Source: Limimaricola variabilis
Lineage (GTDB): Bacteria > Pseudomonadota > Alphaproteobacteria > Rhodobacterales > Rhodobacteraceae
Direction of reading: 5' to 3'
Assembly (NCBI RefSeq): GCF_014195545.1
Contig: NZ_JACIBX010000002.1
Coordinates: 186,001 to 250,000 of the forward strand
DNA: 64,000 nt
Position numbers and translations under genes: made by a program. The notes beneath the pieces are model-generated. The model was not told the DNA's origin, did not search any database, and was given only the letters and a program-made list of their open reading frames with translations. Shown here one piece after another: positions 54,538 through 62,243 of this stretch (position 1 is its first letter; each line of letters opens with the position of its first letter).

Positions 54538-57500
54538 ACCGTCTGATCGACGCCGCCTTCGGGCGCACCCGGACGGTGATGCTGGCGCTGATCGCGATCC
54601 TCGGGGTTGGCGCGGTCTCCTACATGGCGATCCCCAAGGAAAGCTCGCCCGAGATCCCGATCCCGCTGGTCCATGTCTTCACCACGCTCGAGGGCATCGC
54701 CCCGCAGGACGCGGAACGGCTGCTGGTCGAGCCGATGGAGACCGAATTCGCGTCCCTCACCGGGCTGCGCAAGATGGAAGGCACGGCACGCGAGGGTCAC
54801 GGCGCGGTGATGCTGGAGTTTGAGCCCGGCTTCGACGCCGATCAGGCGCTCGACTCGGTGCGCGAGGCGGCCGATCGCGCCGCGAACGAGCTGCCGGAGG
54901 ACGCGGCCGAGCCGGTGGTGACCGAGACCAACACCGCGCTGTTCCCGATCCTGACCGCGATCCTGTCGGGCCCGGTGCCCGAGCGCACGCTCAACGGCCT
55001 CGCCGAGGATCTGCAGGACCGGATCGAAGGGCTGAGCGGCGTGCTCGAGGTCGACCTCGCCGGCGCCCGCGACGAGCTGCTTGAGGTGCTGATCGACCCC
55101 ACCGTCTTCGAGACCTACAACATCTCCTTCGAAGAGCTGATCGGCCAGATCAGCCGCAACAACCGGCTGATCGCCGCCGGCGCGATCGAGACCGGCGCCG
55201 GGCGCATCGTGCTCAAGGTGCCGGGGCTGATCGAGAACGTCGAGGACGTGATGGCGCTGCCGGTCAAGGTGCGCGGCGACACGGTCGTCACCTTCGGCGA
55301 CGTCGCCACGATCCGCCGCAGCTTTGCCGACCCATCCGGTTTCGCCCGCATCGACGGCCAGCCGGCGCTGGCACTCGAGATCAAGAAGCGGATCGGCGCC
55401 AACGTCATCGACACGGTCGAGGCGGTCAAGGCGGTGGTGGCCGAGGCCCAGGCCGACTGGCCCGACAGCGTCGACATCAACTACATGCAGGACGAGAGCG
55501 AGCAGGTGAAGACCATGCTCTCCGATCTCGAGGCCAACGTCATCGCCGCCGTCATCCTGGTGATGATCGTCATCGTCTGGGCGCTCGGCATCCGCTCGGC
55601 GCTGCTGGTCGGGCTGTCGATCCCGGGCGCCTTCCTCGCCGGCGTCGCGATGCTGTGGGCGATGGGCTACACGATGAACCTCGTGGTGCTGTTCTCGCTG
55701 ATCCTGGTGGTCGGCATGCTGGTCGACGGCGCCATCGTCACCACCGAGCTGGCCGACCGGCGGCTGCAGGAGGGGGCGAGCCCGAAGCAGGCCTATGCCG
55801 ACGCGGCCAAGCGCATGGCTTGGCCGGTGATCGCCTCGACCGCCACCACCTTGTCGGTGTTCTTCCCGCTGCTGTTCTGGAGCGGCACGGTCGGCGAGTT
55901 CATGAAGTTCCTGCCGATCACCGTGCTGCTGACACTGACCGCCTCGCTGTTCATGGCGCTGGTCTTCATCCCGGTGCTGGGCGGGCTGATCGGCCGCAGG
56001 CCGCCGCAATCGGCCATCGACAAGGCGGTGCTGCATGCCGCCGAGCGTGGCGACCCGCGCCGCCTGCCGGGCTTTACCGGCGCCTATGTGCGGCTCTTGG
56101 AAAAGGCGATCCTGCGCCCCGGCGCGACCCTTCTCTTCGCCGTGGCCTTCCTGCTGGCCGCCTTCGGCACCTATGGCCAGCTGGGCAACGGCGTCAGCTT
56201 CTTCCCCTCGGTCGAGCCGGATTTCATGCAGGTGCAGCTGCGCGCCCGCGACAACTTCTCGGTCTTCGAGCGCGACGCGCTGGTGCGCCGGGTCGAGGAG
56301 CGGCTGCTCGACGACCCCGAGATCGCCTCGGTCTATGCCCGCTCAAGCTCGGCCTCGGGCTTGGGCGACGAAGAGGTGATCGGCACGATCCAGCTCGAGC
56401 TGACCGAATGGGACAGCCGCCGCACGGCCGAGACGATCGGCGCCGAAATCCGCGAGGAAATGGCCGATATCGCCGGGATCGAGGTGCAGGTGCAGACCGC
56501 CTCGAACGGCCCCTCCGCCGGCAAGCCGGTGCGGCTCGAACTGCGCGGCTCCGACCCGGAGGCGCAGACCGCGGCGGTGGCCACGATCCGCGAGGAGATG
56601 GAGCGGCTCGGCGGCTTCACCGACGTCACCGACACCCGCCCCCTGCCCGGCGTCGAATGGAGCATCCGCGTCAATCGCTCGGAAGCGGCCCGCTTCGGTG
56701 CCGACGTCTCGCTCCTTGGCCAGGCGGTTCAGCTCCTGACCCAAGGCATCACCGTGGCCGACTACCGCCCCGCCGACGCCGAGGGTTCGGTCGACATCCG
56801 CGTGCGCTTTCCCTCCGACGCGCGCACGCTCGAGGAGCTACAGTCGCTGCGCGTGCCGACCAATGCCGGGCTGGTGCCGATCTCGAACTTCGTGACCTTC
56901 GAGCCCAGCCCGCGCACCGGCATCATCCGCCGCATCGATCAACGCCGGGTGCTGTCGATCGAGGCCAATGTCGCGCCGGGCGAACTGGTCGACGAGCGGA
57001 TCACCGCGCTGCGCGGGGCACTGGCCTCGGCCGAACTGCCCGACAGCGTGGAGTGGTCCTTCGGCGGCGAGGCACAGGACCAGGCCGAGGCGATGATCTT
57101 CCTCCTTGGCGCCTTCGTCTCGGCGATCTTGCTGATGTTCACGATCCTGCTGACCCAGTTCAACAGCGTCTGGCAGAGCCTCGTGGTGATGTCGGCGATC
57201 GTCTTCTCGGTCGCAGGAGTCCTGTTCGGCCTGATCGTCACCGGCCGCCCCTTTGGCGTCGTCATGGGCGGCATCGGTGTGATCGCGCTGGCCGGCATCG
57301 TGGTGAACAACAACATCGTGCTGATCGACACCTTCAACGATCTGCGCCGGTCGGGGATGAGCCCGCGCGAGGCGGCGCTGCGCAGCGGCGCGCAGCGTCT
57401 GCGGCCGGTGCTGCTCACTTCGGTGACCACGGCGCTGGGGCTGATGCCGATGGTGATCGGCGCGAACCTCAACTTCTTCACCCGCGAGATCGTGCTCGGC

Positions 57501-57662
57501 GCGCCCTCGACCCAATGGTGGACCGAGCTGTCGAGCGCGATCGCCGGCGGGCTGATCGTGGCGACGGTGCTGACGCTGGTGGTGACCCCCGCCATGCTGA
57601 TGCTGGGACAGGGTCGGGCCATCCGCGCGGCCGCCGCACCCCCCGAGCCCGCATCGGCCTGA
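54534..57662 (+). CDS. RND efflux permease (AcrB/MdtB-type)
   Basis: A 1042-residue proton-driven exporter with the twelve-helix RND layout and two large periplasmic loops. Proton-relay Asp in VVGMLVDGAIVTTELADRRLQ (about residues 395-415) and conserved GAFLAGVAMLWAMG before it; a second transmembrane block carries IGVIALAGIVVNNNIVLIDTFNDLRRSG. The substrate is not deducible; the permease is of a family that exports drugs, bile-like or lipid compounds. Coupled to the adaptor by a 4-base overlap and adjacent to its likely repressor. Confidence 0.95.
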   Translation: MNRLIDAAFGRTRTVMLALIAILGVGAVSYMAIPKESSPEIPIPLVHVFTTLEGIAPQDAERLLVEPMETEFASLTGLRKMEGTAREGHGAVMLEFEPGFDADQALDSVREAADRAANELPEDAAEPVVTETNTALFPILTAILSGPVPERTLNGLAEDLQDRIEGLSGVLEVDLAGARDELLEVLIDPTVFETYNISFEELIGQISRNNRLIAAGAIETGAGRIVLKVPGLIENVEDVMALPVKVRGDTVVTFGDVATIRRSFADPSGFARIDGQPALALEIKKRIGANVIDTVEAVKAVVAEAQADWPDSVDINYMQDESEQVKTMLSDLEANVIAAVILVMIVIVWALGIRSALLVGLSIPGAFLAGVAMLWAMGYTMNLVVLFSLILVVGMLVDGAIVTTELADRRLQEGASPKQAYADAAKRMAWPVIASTATTLSVFFPLLFWSGTVGEFMKFLPITVLLTLTASLFMALVFIPVLGGLIGRRPPQSAIDKAVLHAAERGDPRRLPGFTGAYVRLLEKAILRPGATLLFAVAFLLAAFGTYGQLGNGVSFFPSVEPDFMQVQLRARDNFSVFERDALVRRVEERLLDDPEIASVYARSSSASGLGDEEVIGTIQLELTEWDSRRTAETIGAEIREEMADIAGIEVQVQTASNGPSAGKPVRLELRGSDPEAQTAAVATIREEMERLGGFTDVTDTRPLPGVEWSIRVNRSEAARFGADVSLLGQAVQLLTQGITVADYRPADAEGSVDIRVRFPSDARTLEELQSLRVPTNAGLVPISNFVTFEPSPRTGIIRRIDQRRVLSIEANVAPGELVDERITALRGALASAELPDSVEWSFGGEAQDQAEAMIFLLGAFVSAILLMFTILLTQFNSVWQSLVVMSAIVFSVAGVLFGLIVTGRPFGVVMGGIGVIALAGIVVNNNIVLIDTFNDLRRSGMSPREAALRSGAQRLRPVLLTSVTTALGLMPMVIGANLNFFTREIVLGAPSTQWWTELSSAIAGGLIVATVLTLVVTPAMLMLGQGRAIRAAAAPPEPASA

Positions 57663-57779
57663 CCTGCCACAAACGATCCTGCCCCCGGACCGCTCTGGGA
57701 AGGACCGCGACATCGCGCCCACCCTGCAGTGATCGGCCACCCCTTGCGAAGCCCGAGGCGGCCCGGCCATAGTCGCCGC

Positions 57780-58100
57780 GTGACACGGATTCTCGCCATC
57801 TGCCTGCTGATTTTCGGCCTGCTGTTGCCGCTCGCGCCGACCGGCTCGGAGGCGGCGCAAGCCGGGCATGGCGAGATGGGCATGACCGATTGCACCGAAT
57901 GCGAGACCGGCGCACCGGTGGACCGCATGGGCTGCGGCGCCGCGGGCATGTGCCTTGCGCCTACGGCCATCACCACGGCCCGCGCGCCCGAGACACGATT
58001 TGCACCGCGCGCCCGCGCCCTGCCGCGCTTTTCGGACGCCGTGGCCCTGGCCGGCCTCCGCCCGGCCCCGATCCCGCGACCGCCACGTCACCTGTCCTGA
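57780..58100 (+). CDS. Exported Cys/Met-rich protein, probable copper-related
   Basis: 106 residues from GTG 57780, with a Sec signal (LAICLLIFGLLLPLAPTGSEAAQ). Mature segment GHGEMGMTDCTECETGAPVDRMGCGAAGMC is rich in Cys, Met and His in a pattern suited to binding Cu(I), and the rest is Arg/Pro-rich. I do not recognise the family. Position upstream of a DUF411 gene and near a CsoR operator supports a copper role; that is inference. Start alternatives upstream would dilute the signal. Confidence 0.6.
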   Translation: MTRILAICLLIFGLLLPLAPTGSEAAQAGHGEMGMTDCTECETGAPVDRMGCGAAGMCLAPTAITTARAPETRFAPRARALPRFSDAVALAGLRPAPIPRPPRHLS

Positions 58101-58138
58101 CGCCGTCCGGACCCACAGGGTCCCGGGCGAATGCTGCC

Positions 58139-58258
58139 ATGCGCGGCCCCTATGCGACCGAGGACCATCCACATGCACCCACGGGTTTCACCCGACGCGG
58201 CTTACTCGCCGGCGCTTCGGCGCCGGGTGGAGCGGCGCTGGCCCGCGTCGCAAATTGA
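58139..58258 (+). pseudogene. Tat-signal remnant, likely stump of a copper (multicopper) oxidase
   Basis: A 39-codon frame from ATG 58139 reads into a Tat-type signal, FTRRGLLAGASAPGGAALA, then ends at TGA 58256-58258 straight after the signal. Twin-Arg start, short hydrophobic stretch and A-x-A-like end resemble exported multicopper oxidases that sit between small Cys/Met proteins and DUF411 in other copper clusters. No body follows; the next 19 bases lead straight to DUF411. It is probably a deletion remnant. Confidence 0.5.
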
Positions 58259-58277
58259 TCCCTCCAAGGAGACACTG

Positions 58278-58709
58278 ATGAAGACCCTCAGGACCCTCAC
58301 CACCGCGACCCTGTTCAGCCTCACCGCCCTGCCGGTGCTGGCCGAGACCATGACCCTCTACAAGGATCCCAATTGCGGCTGCTGCGCCGCCCATGCCGAG
58401 TATCTGCGCGAGAACGGCTTCGAGGTGGAGATCGTCGAGACCTACGACCTCGTCACCGTCAACAAGGAAGCGGGCGTGCCGCTCGGCCAGCAGGGCTGCC
58501 ACACCGCGCTGATCGACGGCTACGCGGTGAGCGGTCACGTCCCCGCCGACATCCTGTCGCGCTTTCTCGCGGAAAAGCCAGAAGCGGTGGGCCTCAGCCT
58601 GCCCGGCATGCCGATGGGGGCGCCCGGCATGGGCGACGACCCCGAGGCCGAGCTCGACGTCGTGATGATCGGCACCGACGGCACCGTCACGCCCTGGCCG
58701 GCTGATTAA
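58278..58709 (+). CDS. DUF411 family exported metal-binding protein
   Basis: 143 residues. Signal peptide 1-22 (TATLFSLTALPVLAE), then DPNCGCCAAHAEYLRENGFEV with a CxCC metal motif (Cys residues about 31-34), and a later GQQGCHTALIDGYAVSGHVPADILSRFLAEKP that is the family signature. DUF411 proteins are copper-linked (CopG-like). Start ATG 58278 has AAGGAG at 58265-58270. Followed by a strong hairpin. Confidence 0.9.
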   Translation: MKTLRTLTTATLFSLTALPVLAETMTLYKDPNCGCCAAHAEYLRENGFEVEIVETYDLVTVNKEAGVPLGQQGCHTALIDGYAVSGHVPADILSRFLAEKPEAVGLSLPGMPMGAPGMGDDPEAELDVVMIGTDGTVTPWPAD

Positions 58710-58710
58710 C

Positions 58711-58746
58711 GAAAACGGGGCCCGGCGCCCCCATGCGCCGGGCCCC
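58711..58746 (-). terminator. Terminator for the L,D-transpeptidase gene
   Basis: GGGGCCCGGCGC (58717-58728) and GCGCCGGGCCCC (58735-58746), 12-bp perfect stem, loop CCCCAT. Read on the minus strand it is followed by GTTTTC, as expected after the gene ending at 58764. On the plus strand it also closes the DUF411 unit. Confidence 0.75.
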
Positions 58747-58763
58747 GCCCTGTCGGCTCGCAC

Positions 58764-59378
58764 TCAGCCGTGGTGGTCCATGCCATGCGCGTCGGGCCGA
58801 TAGGGATTGCCCGCCTTGGGATAGAGGAACACCTTGGTGCCCACCGGCACCTTCTCGTAGAGCTCGATCATATGCTCATTGATCAGGCGCGCGCAGCCGT
58901 TAGAGACCGCCCGGCCGATGGTCGAGGGCGCGTTGGTGCCGTGGATTCGCAGATAGGTGTCGCGGCCGTTGACGAACAGGTAGAGCGCCCGCGCGCCGAG
59001 CGGGTTGTCGATGCCGCCGGGCATGCCTTCTTCGGCGTATTTCTCGTATTTCTCGGGCTCACGCTTGATCATCGCGGGCGTCGGCTTCCAGCTCGGCCAT
59101 TCCTTCTTGGCGCCGACGACATAGCTGCCGGCATGGTAGAGATCGTTGCGGCCGATGCCGACGCTGTATCGGATCGCCCGGCTTCCGGGCAGCGTCCAGT
59201 AGAGCGCGAACTCGTCGGGCATGACGTGGATCTCACCCGGCGTCAGCCCGGTGGCGACATCCACCTCGCGCGGCAGGAAGCGCTCGGGCAGCGCCTCGGC
59301 CCCGTGTGCCCGTAGCAGCCCCGGCAGGGCGAGCATGCCCAGCCCGATCGCGCCTTTGAGGATATGCCGTCTGTCCAT
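58764..59378 (-). CDS. L,D-transpeptidase (YkuD domain), Tat-type export
   Basis: 204 residues. The start ATG 59378 gives MDRRHILKGAIGLGMLALPG, a twin-Arg-like signal. YkuD catalytic segment HGTNAPSTIGRAVSNGCARL (about residues 145-164) with the active Cys in SNGC and His in HGTN. Forms 3-3 peptidoglycan cross-links or attaches proteins. C-terminus has AHGMDHHG, a His/Met patch that could bind copper. Adjacent to csoR on the same strand (the stop-start gap is 47 bases), so csoR is probably upstream in the same unit. Confidence 0.92.
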   Translation of the reverse strand: MDRRHILKGAIGLGMLALPGLLRAHGAEALPERFLPREVDVATGLTPGEIHVMPDEFALYWTLPGSRAIRYSVGIGRNDLYHAGSYVVGAKKEWPSWKPTPAMIKREPEKYEKYAEEGMPGGIDNPLGARALYLFVNGRDTYLRIHGTNAPSTIGRAVSNGCARLINEHMIELYEKVPVGTKVFLYPKAGNPYRPDAHGMDHHG

Positions 59379-59425
59379 GATGGTCCTTTCGCTTGCATGG
59401 CTGTCCGGTCGTAGCAGGGTCGGCC

Positions 59426-59705
59426 TCAATCGCGGGCCTGTTCCAGAAGCGCGACCAGCTCACCGAACTTGGCGCGCTGTTCGTCCGGATCGCCCGAGAG
59501 GATGGCCTTCTCCATGCAGTGATCGGCGTGATCCGCGATGATCAGCCGCTCCACTGCCCGGAGCGCGGAACGCACTGCTGCCGTCTGCATCAGCACATCG
59601 ACGCAGTAGCGATCCGTCTCCACCATCTTGGTGATGCCGCGAAGCTGCCCTTCGAGCCGAGCCAGTCGTTTCAGAATGGCGGCCTTGTTCTTTTTTTTCC
59701 TGCAT
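59426..59705 (-). CDS. csoR: CsoR family copper-sensing repressor with apparent one-base frameshift at its start
   Basis: The conserved protein (KNKAAILKRLARLEGQLRGITKMVETDRYCVDVL...DHADHCMEKAIL) has the Cu(I) ligands Cys, His, Cys of CsoR. No ATG, GTG or TTG opens that frame near the start. An ideal start, ATG 59705, with GGAGG (59714-59718 on the plus strand as CCTCC) at 8 bases, encodes MQEKK but runs through a stretch of eight A and then is one base out of phase. With seven A the frame would be continuous. So either an indel, slippage on the A-run, or a sequencing error. The alternative long frame (to 59872) crosses the operator and is unlikely. Confidence 0.8.
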
Positions 59706-59754
59706 TCCCGGTGCCTCCGTTGATGGAACCATAGGGGAGGCGAAGGGTTCCCGC

Positions 59755-59773
59755 TATACCCGGCGAGGGTATA
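59755..59773. promoter_or_regulatory. CsoR-type operator between csoR and DUF305 genes
   Basis: TATACCCGGCGAGGGTATA: a perfect 7-bp inverted repeat around GGCGA, with C/G tracts flanked by TATA, as in CsoR/RcnR sites. It lies between the divergent csoR start (59705) and the DUF305 start (59914). TATACA at 59770-59775 may be part of the rightward -10. Confidence 0.7.
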
Positions 59774-59913
59774 CACAAAGGCTGCCCATTGTGGCGAGAC
59801 CGGTGCCATCCGAGGCGCCAAGCAGTCGCCTTTCTCCGGGCCAAGGCCGTTCCGAGATGGCAGGGCGGTCACGAGTTTTCCGGGGACGATCCCCGCAGTC
59901 GAAAGGAGTTCCC

Positions 59914-60810
59914 ATGTCCTACTGGCGTTTCGCCGCGATGATCGCGACCTCGACGGTGGTGATGTTCGGGCTGATGTACATCAACACCTACGCCTTCGAG
60001 CACATCTTCTTCAGCGAGACCCGGACCTACATGGCGCTCCTGATGGGCGGGGTGATGGCGGTGATCATGCTCAGCTTCATGCTGTCCATGTACGCGAACA
60101 AGGCGATCAACATCGCGATCTATGCCGGCGCGGTCGTGGTCTTCGGCGTGACGCTCTGGCTGATCCGCAGCCAGGAGACGGTGGACGATACCAGCTACAT
60201 GGCGGCGATGATCCCGCACCATTCGATCGCCATCATGACCTCCGAGCGGGCGCAGATCGAGGACCCGCGCGTGCGCAAGCTCGCCGACGAGATCATCGCC
60301 GCCCAGCGCAAGGAGATCGGCGAGATGCGCTACCTGATCGAGGATATCGAGCAGAACGGCATCGCCACCGACCCCGCCTTGGGCGAGCCGGAGGCCCCTG
60401 CCGAGGAAGGCAGCGTCGATGAGGCGCTGGGCGCGGCCGAGCTGGCCGGGATCGATCCCGCCGGTCTCAAGCCCGAGGAGATCGAGACCGTTCTGTCGTC
60501 CGGGGCCGCCTGCGAGTTTCGCCGCACCAATGCCGGCGAGCCGGTGCTGGCGATGGCAGGTGAGAGCGGTGCGATCAAGCTGTCGGGCACGCTGATCCAG
60601 CTCGCCGCCGACGCCCCCGTCGCGGTCGAGACGCTGGAGGATGGCGCGCGGCTCACCGCGCCGGGGACCGAGATCACGATCATGCCCGACCCCGAAGCCG
60701 ATTGGACCGACACCGGCGATAGCCTGCGTCGCGCCGAGGCCGACATGGTGTTCCATCTCGAACAGGGCCTGACCGTCGGCTATCGCGGCTTCCTCGACTG
60801 CGCCGCCTGA
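59914..60810 (+). CDS. DUF305-domain membrane protein
   Basis: 298 residues. Three membrane helices (about 5-27, 36-58, 64-82), then the DUF305 core MAAMIPHHSIAIMTSERAQIEDPRVRKLADEIIAAQRKEIGEMRYLIEDI (about 90-145; HH and M residues plausible copper ligands). Beyond it, an acidic linker and a C-terminal region of about 140 residues with a Cys (AACEFRRTN) and final DCAA, which I do not recognise. Start ATG 59914 has AAAGGAG upstream. DUF305 proteins are linked to copper; the operator nearby supports it. Confidence 0.85.
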   Translation: MSYWRFAAMIATSTVVMFGLMYINTYAFEHIFFSETRTYMALLMGGVMAVIMLSFMLSMYANKAINIAIYAGAVVVFGVTLWLIRSQETVDDTSYMAAMIPHHSIAIMTSERAQIEDPRVRKLADEIIAAQRKEIGEMRYLIEDIEQNGIATDPALGEPEAPAEEGSVDEALGAAELAGIDPAGLKPEEIETVLSSGAACEFRRTNAGEPVLAMAGESGAIKLSGTLIQLAADAPVAVETLEDGARLTAPGTEITIMPDPEADWTDTGDSLRRAEADMVFHLEQGLTVGYRGFLDCAA

Positions 60811-60832
60811 TCCCCGGACACTTAACATGCAA

Positions 60833-60857
60833 ACGGCCGCCCCACGGGGGCGGCCGT
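60833..60857. terminator. Bidirectional terminator after DUF305/regA
   Basis: ACGGCCGCCCC (60833-60843) and GGGGCGGCCGT (60847-60857), 11-bp stem with 3-base loop. A rightward CGTCGTTTTA tail is weak. It separates the convergent DUF305 and regA genes. Confidence 0.6.
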
Positions 60858-60921
60858 CGTCGTTTTAGTGCCGAATACGCGGTTGCAGCCCGTTTCCGCA
60901 GGTACCGTTCCGGTGCCGGGC

Positions 60922-61473
60922 CTATCGCGGGCTGCGCTTGGCGAGGATGCGTTGCAGGGTCCGGCGATGCATGCCCAGACGGCGGGCGGTCTCGCTGACA
61001 TTGCGGTCGCACAGCTCGTAGACCCGCTGGATATGCTCCCAGCGCACGCGGTCGGCGCTCATCGGGTTCTCGGGCGGCGGCGGCAGCGCGTCGCCTCGCG
61101 CCAAGAGCGCGTTGGTCACCTCGGTCGCGTCGGCGGGCTTCGACAGGTAGTCGGTCGCGCCGATCTTCACAGCGGCCACGGCGGTAGCGATGGCACCGTA
61201 ACCGGTGAGCACCACGATCCGCGCCTCGGGGCGCGCTTCGCGCAGCGCCTCGACCACGTCGAGCCCATTGCCATCCTCGAGCCGCAGGTCGACCACCGCG
61301 TAGGCCGGGGGCTGCTGGGTGGCGATGCGCCGCCCTTCCTCGACCGTGCCGGCCATGGTCACCGCGAAGCCGCGCTTCTCCATCGCCTTGCCGAGCCGCT
61401 TGAGAAACGCCTCGTCGTCATCGACGAGGAGCAGGCTCGGATCGGGGCCGAGATCGATCGCCTCCGCGTTCAT
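60922..61473 (-). CDS. regA: Redox response regulator RegA/PrrA/ActR
   Basis: Response regulator controlling photosynthesis, carbon/nitrogen fixation and respiration genes by redox state. 183 residues. Receiver 12-130 with phospho-Asp62 in VVDLRLEDGNG, and a Fis-type HTH (CDRNVSETARRLGMHRRTLQRILAKRSPR, about 155-183), which is nearly invariant in RegA. The Pro-rich linker (PPPPEN) is typical. ATG 61473 with AAGGAG ahead. senC and the divergent regB follow the known Rhodobacter arrangement. Confidence 0.98.
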   Translation of the reverse strand: MNAEAIDLGPDPSLLLVDDDEAFLKRLGKAMEKRGFAVTMAGTVEEGRRIATQQPPAYAVVDLRLEDGNGLDVVEALREARPEARIVVLTGYGAIATAVAAVKIGATDYLSKPADATEVTNALLARGDALPPPPENPMSADRVRWEHIQRVYELCDRNVSETARRLGMHRRTLQRILAKRSPR

Positions 61474-61525
61474 GGCCGGATCTCCTTGGTATCGTGTTGC
61501 GAAACTAGGTGCGGGCGCGGCCCGG

Positions 61526-62152
61526 TCAATCCGCGGCCTCGACGAGGCAGGCGGTGCGCTCCGCCACTTCCTCGGGCCCGTCGTCGCGGTTGAAGAACTC
61601 GACCGTGCCCAGCCCCGGCAGCGCCAGGTAGGTCATGGTCTGGTGGTTCATCAGGTAATAATCCGGGTCCTCGTCCGCCTTGGCGTAATAGGTGGAATAG
61701 GCCTTGGCCGCCGCGGCGATCTGCGACTCGCTGCCCGACAATCCGACCATCTCGGGATGCATGTTGGCGGCATAGTCGGCCATCACCTCGGGCGTGTCGC
61801 GGGCCGGATCGACCGTGATGAAGACCGGCTGCGCGTCGATGCCGTGATCCTCGGCGAGGATGTCGACCGCGGCGGCGTTGCGGGCGTTGTCGACCGGGCA
61901 GACATCCGGGCAGGAGGTGTAGCCAAAATAGATCAGGCTCGGCTCGGTAATGACATCCGCGTCGGTGACCTCGCGCCCGGCCCCGTCGAGCAGCGTGAAC
62001 GGCCCGCCCAACCGGTCGAACCCGCCCGCCACGTTGCTGGCCCGGCAGGCCGCCATCCGGTCCGCCGGGGCGAGTATCGTCGTGGCGATCAGCGCCCCCC
62101 CGGCGAAGGTGACGAGAATGCCGGCGGCGGCGAGGGCGACAGGGCGTTGCAT
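61526..62152 (-). CDS. senC: SCO1/SenC/PrrC copper chaperone-like protein
   Basis: A membrane-anchored thioredoxin-fold protein for cytochrome oxidase copper assembly and signal relay to RegB. 208 residues; the N-terminal membrane anchor is about 5-28 (ALAAAGILVTFAGGALIATTIL). Copper site CPDVCP (CxxxC) about residues 82-87, and a distal His in YYLMNHQTMTYL. It is transcribed with regA, upstream of it by 52 bases. The ATG 62152 is divergent to regB. Confidence 0.95.
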   Translation of the reverse strand: MQRPVALAAAGILVTFAGGALIATTILAPADRMAACRASNVAGGFDRLGGPFTLLDGAGREVTDADVITEPSLIYFGYTSCPDVCPVDNARNAAAVDILAEDHGIDAQPVFITVDPARDTPEVMADYAANMHPEMVGLSGSESQIAAAAKAYSTYYAKADEDPDYYLMNHQTMTYLALPGLGTVEFFNRDDGPEEVAERTACLVEAAD

Positions 62153-62243
62153 CGTATCTCCTGTGGGACGGGGCGCCGCATTGATGCCTGTCCGCCCCCG
62201 CCCTATCAATGGGCGAGATTGACGCACGAGCCGGAGCCGCGCC

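Noticed and set aside
53280-56036. A 918-codon open frame on the minus strand over the RND genes
   Set aside because: Shadow of the plus-strand adaptor and permease, rich in His/Arg/Gln as expected for such shadows.
59706-59872. Long in-frame extension of csoR to 59872 or 59809
   Set aside because: It would run through the operator at 59755-59773, and contains no homologous segment; the ribosome site points to 59705.
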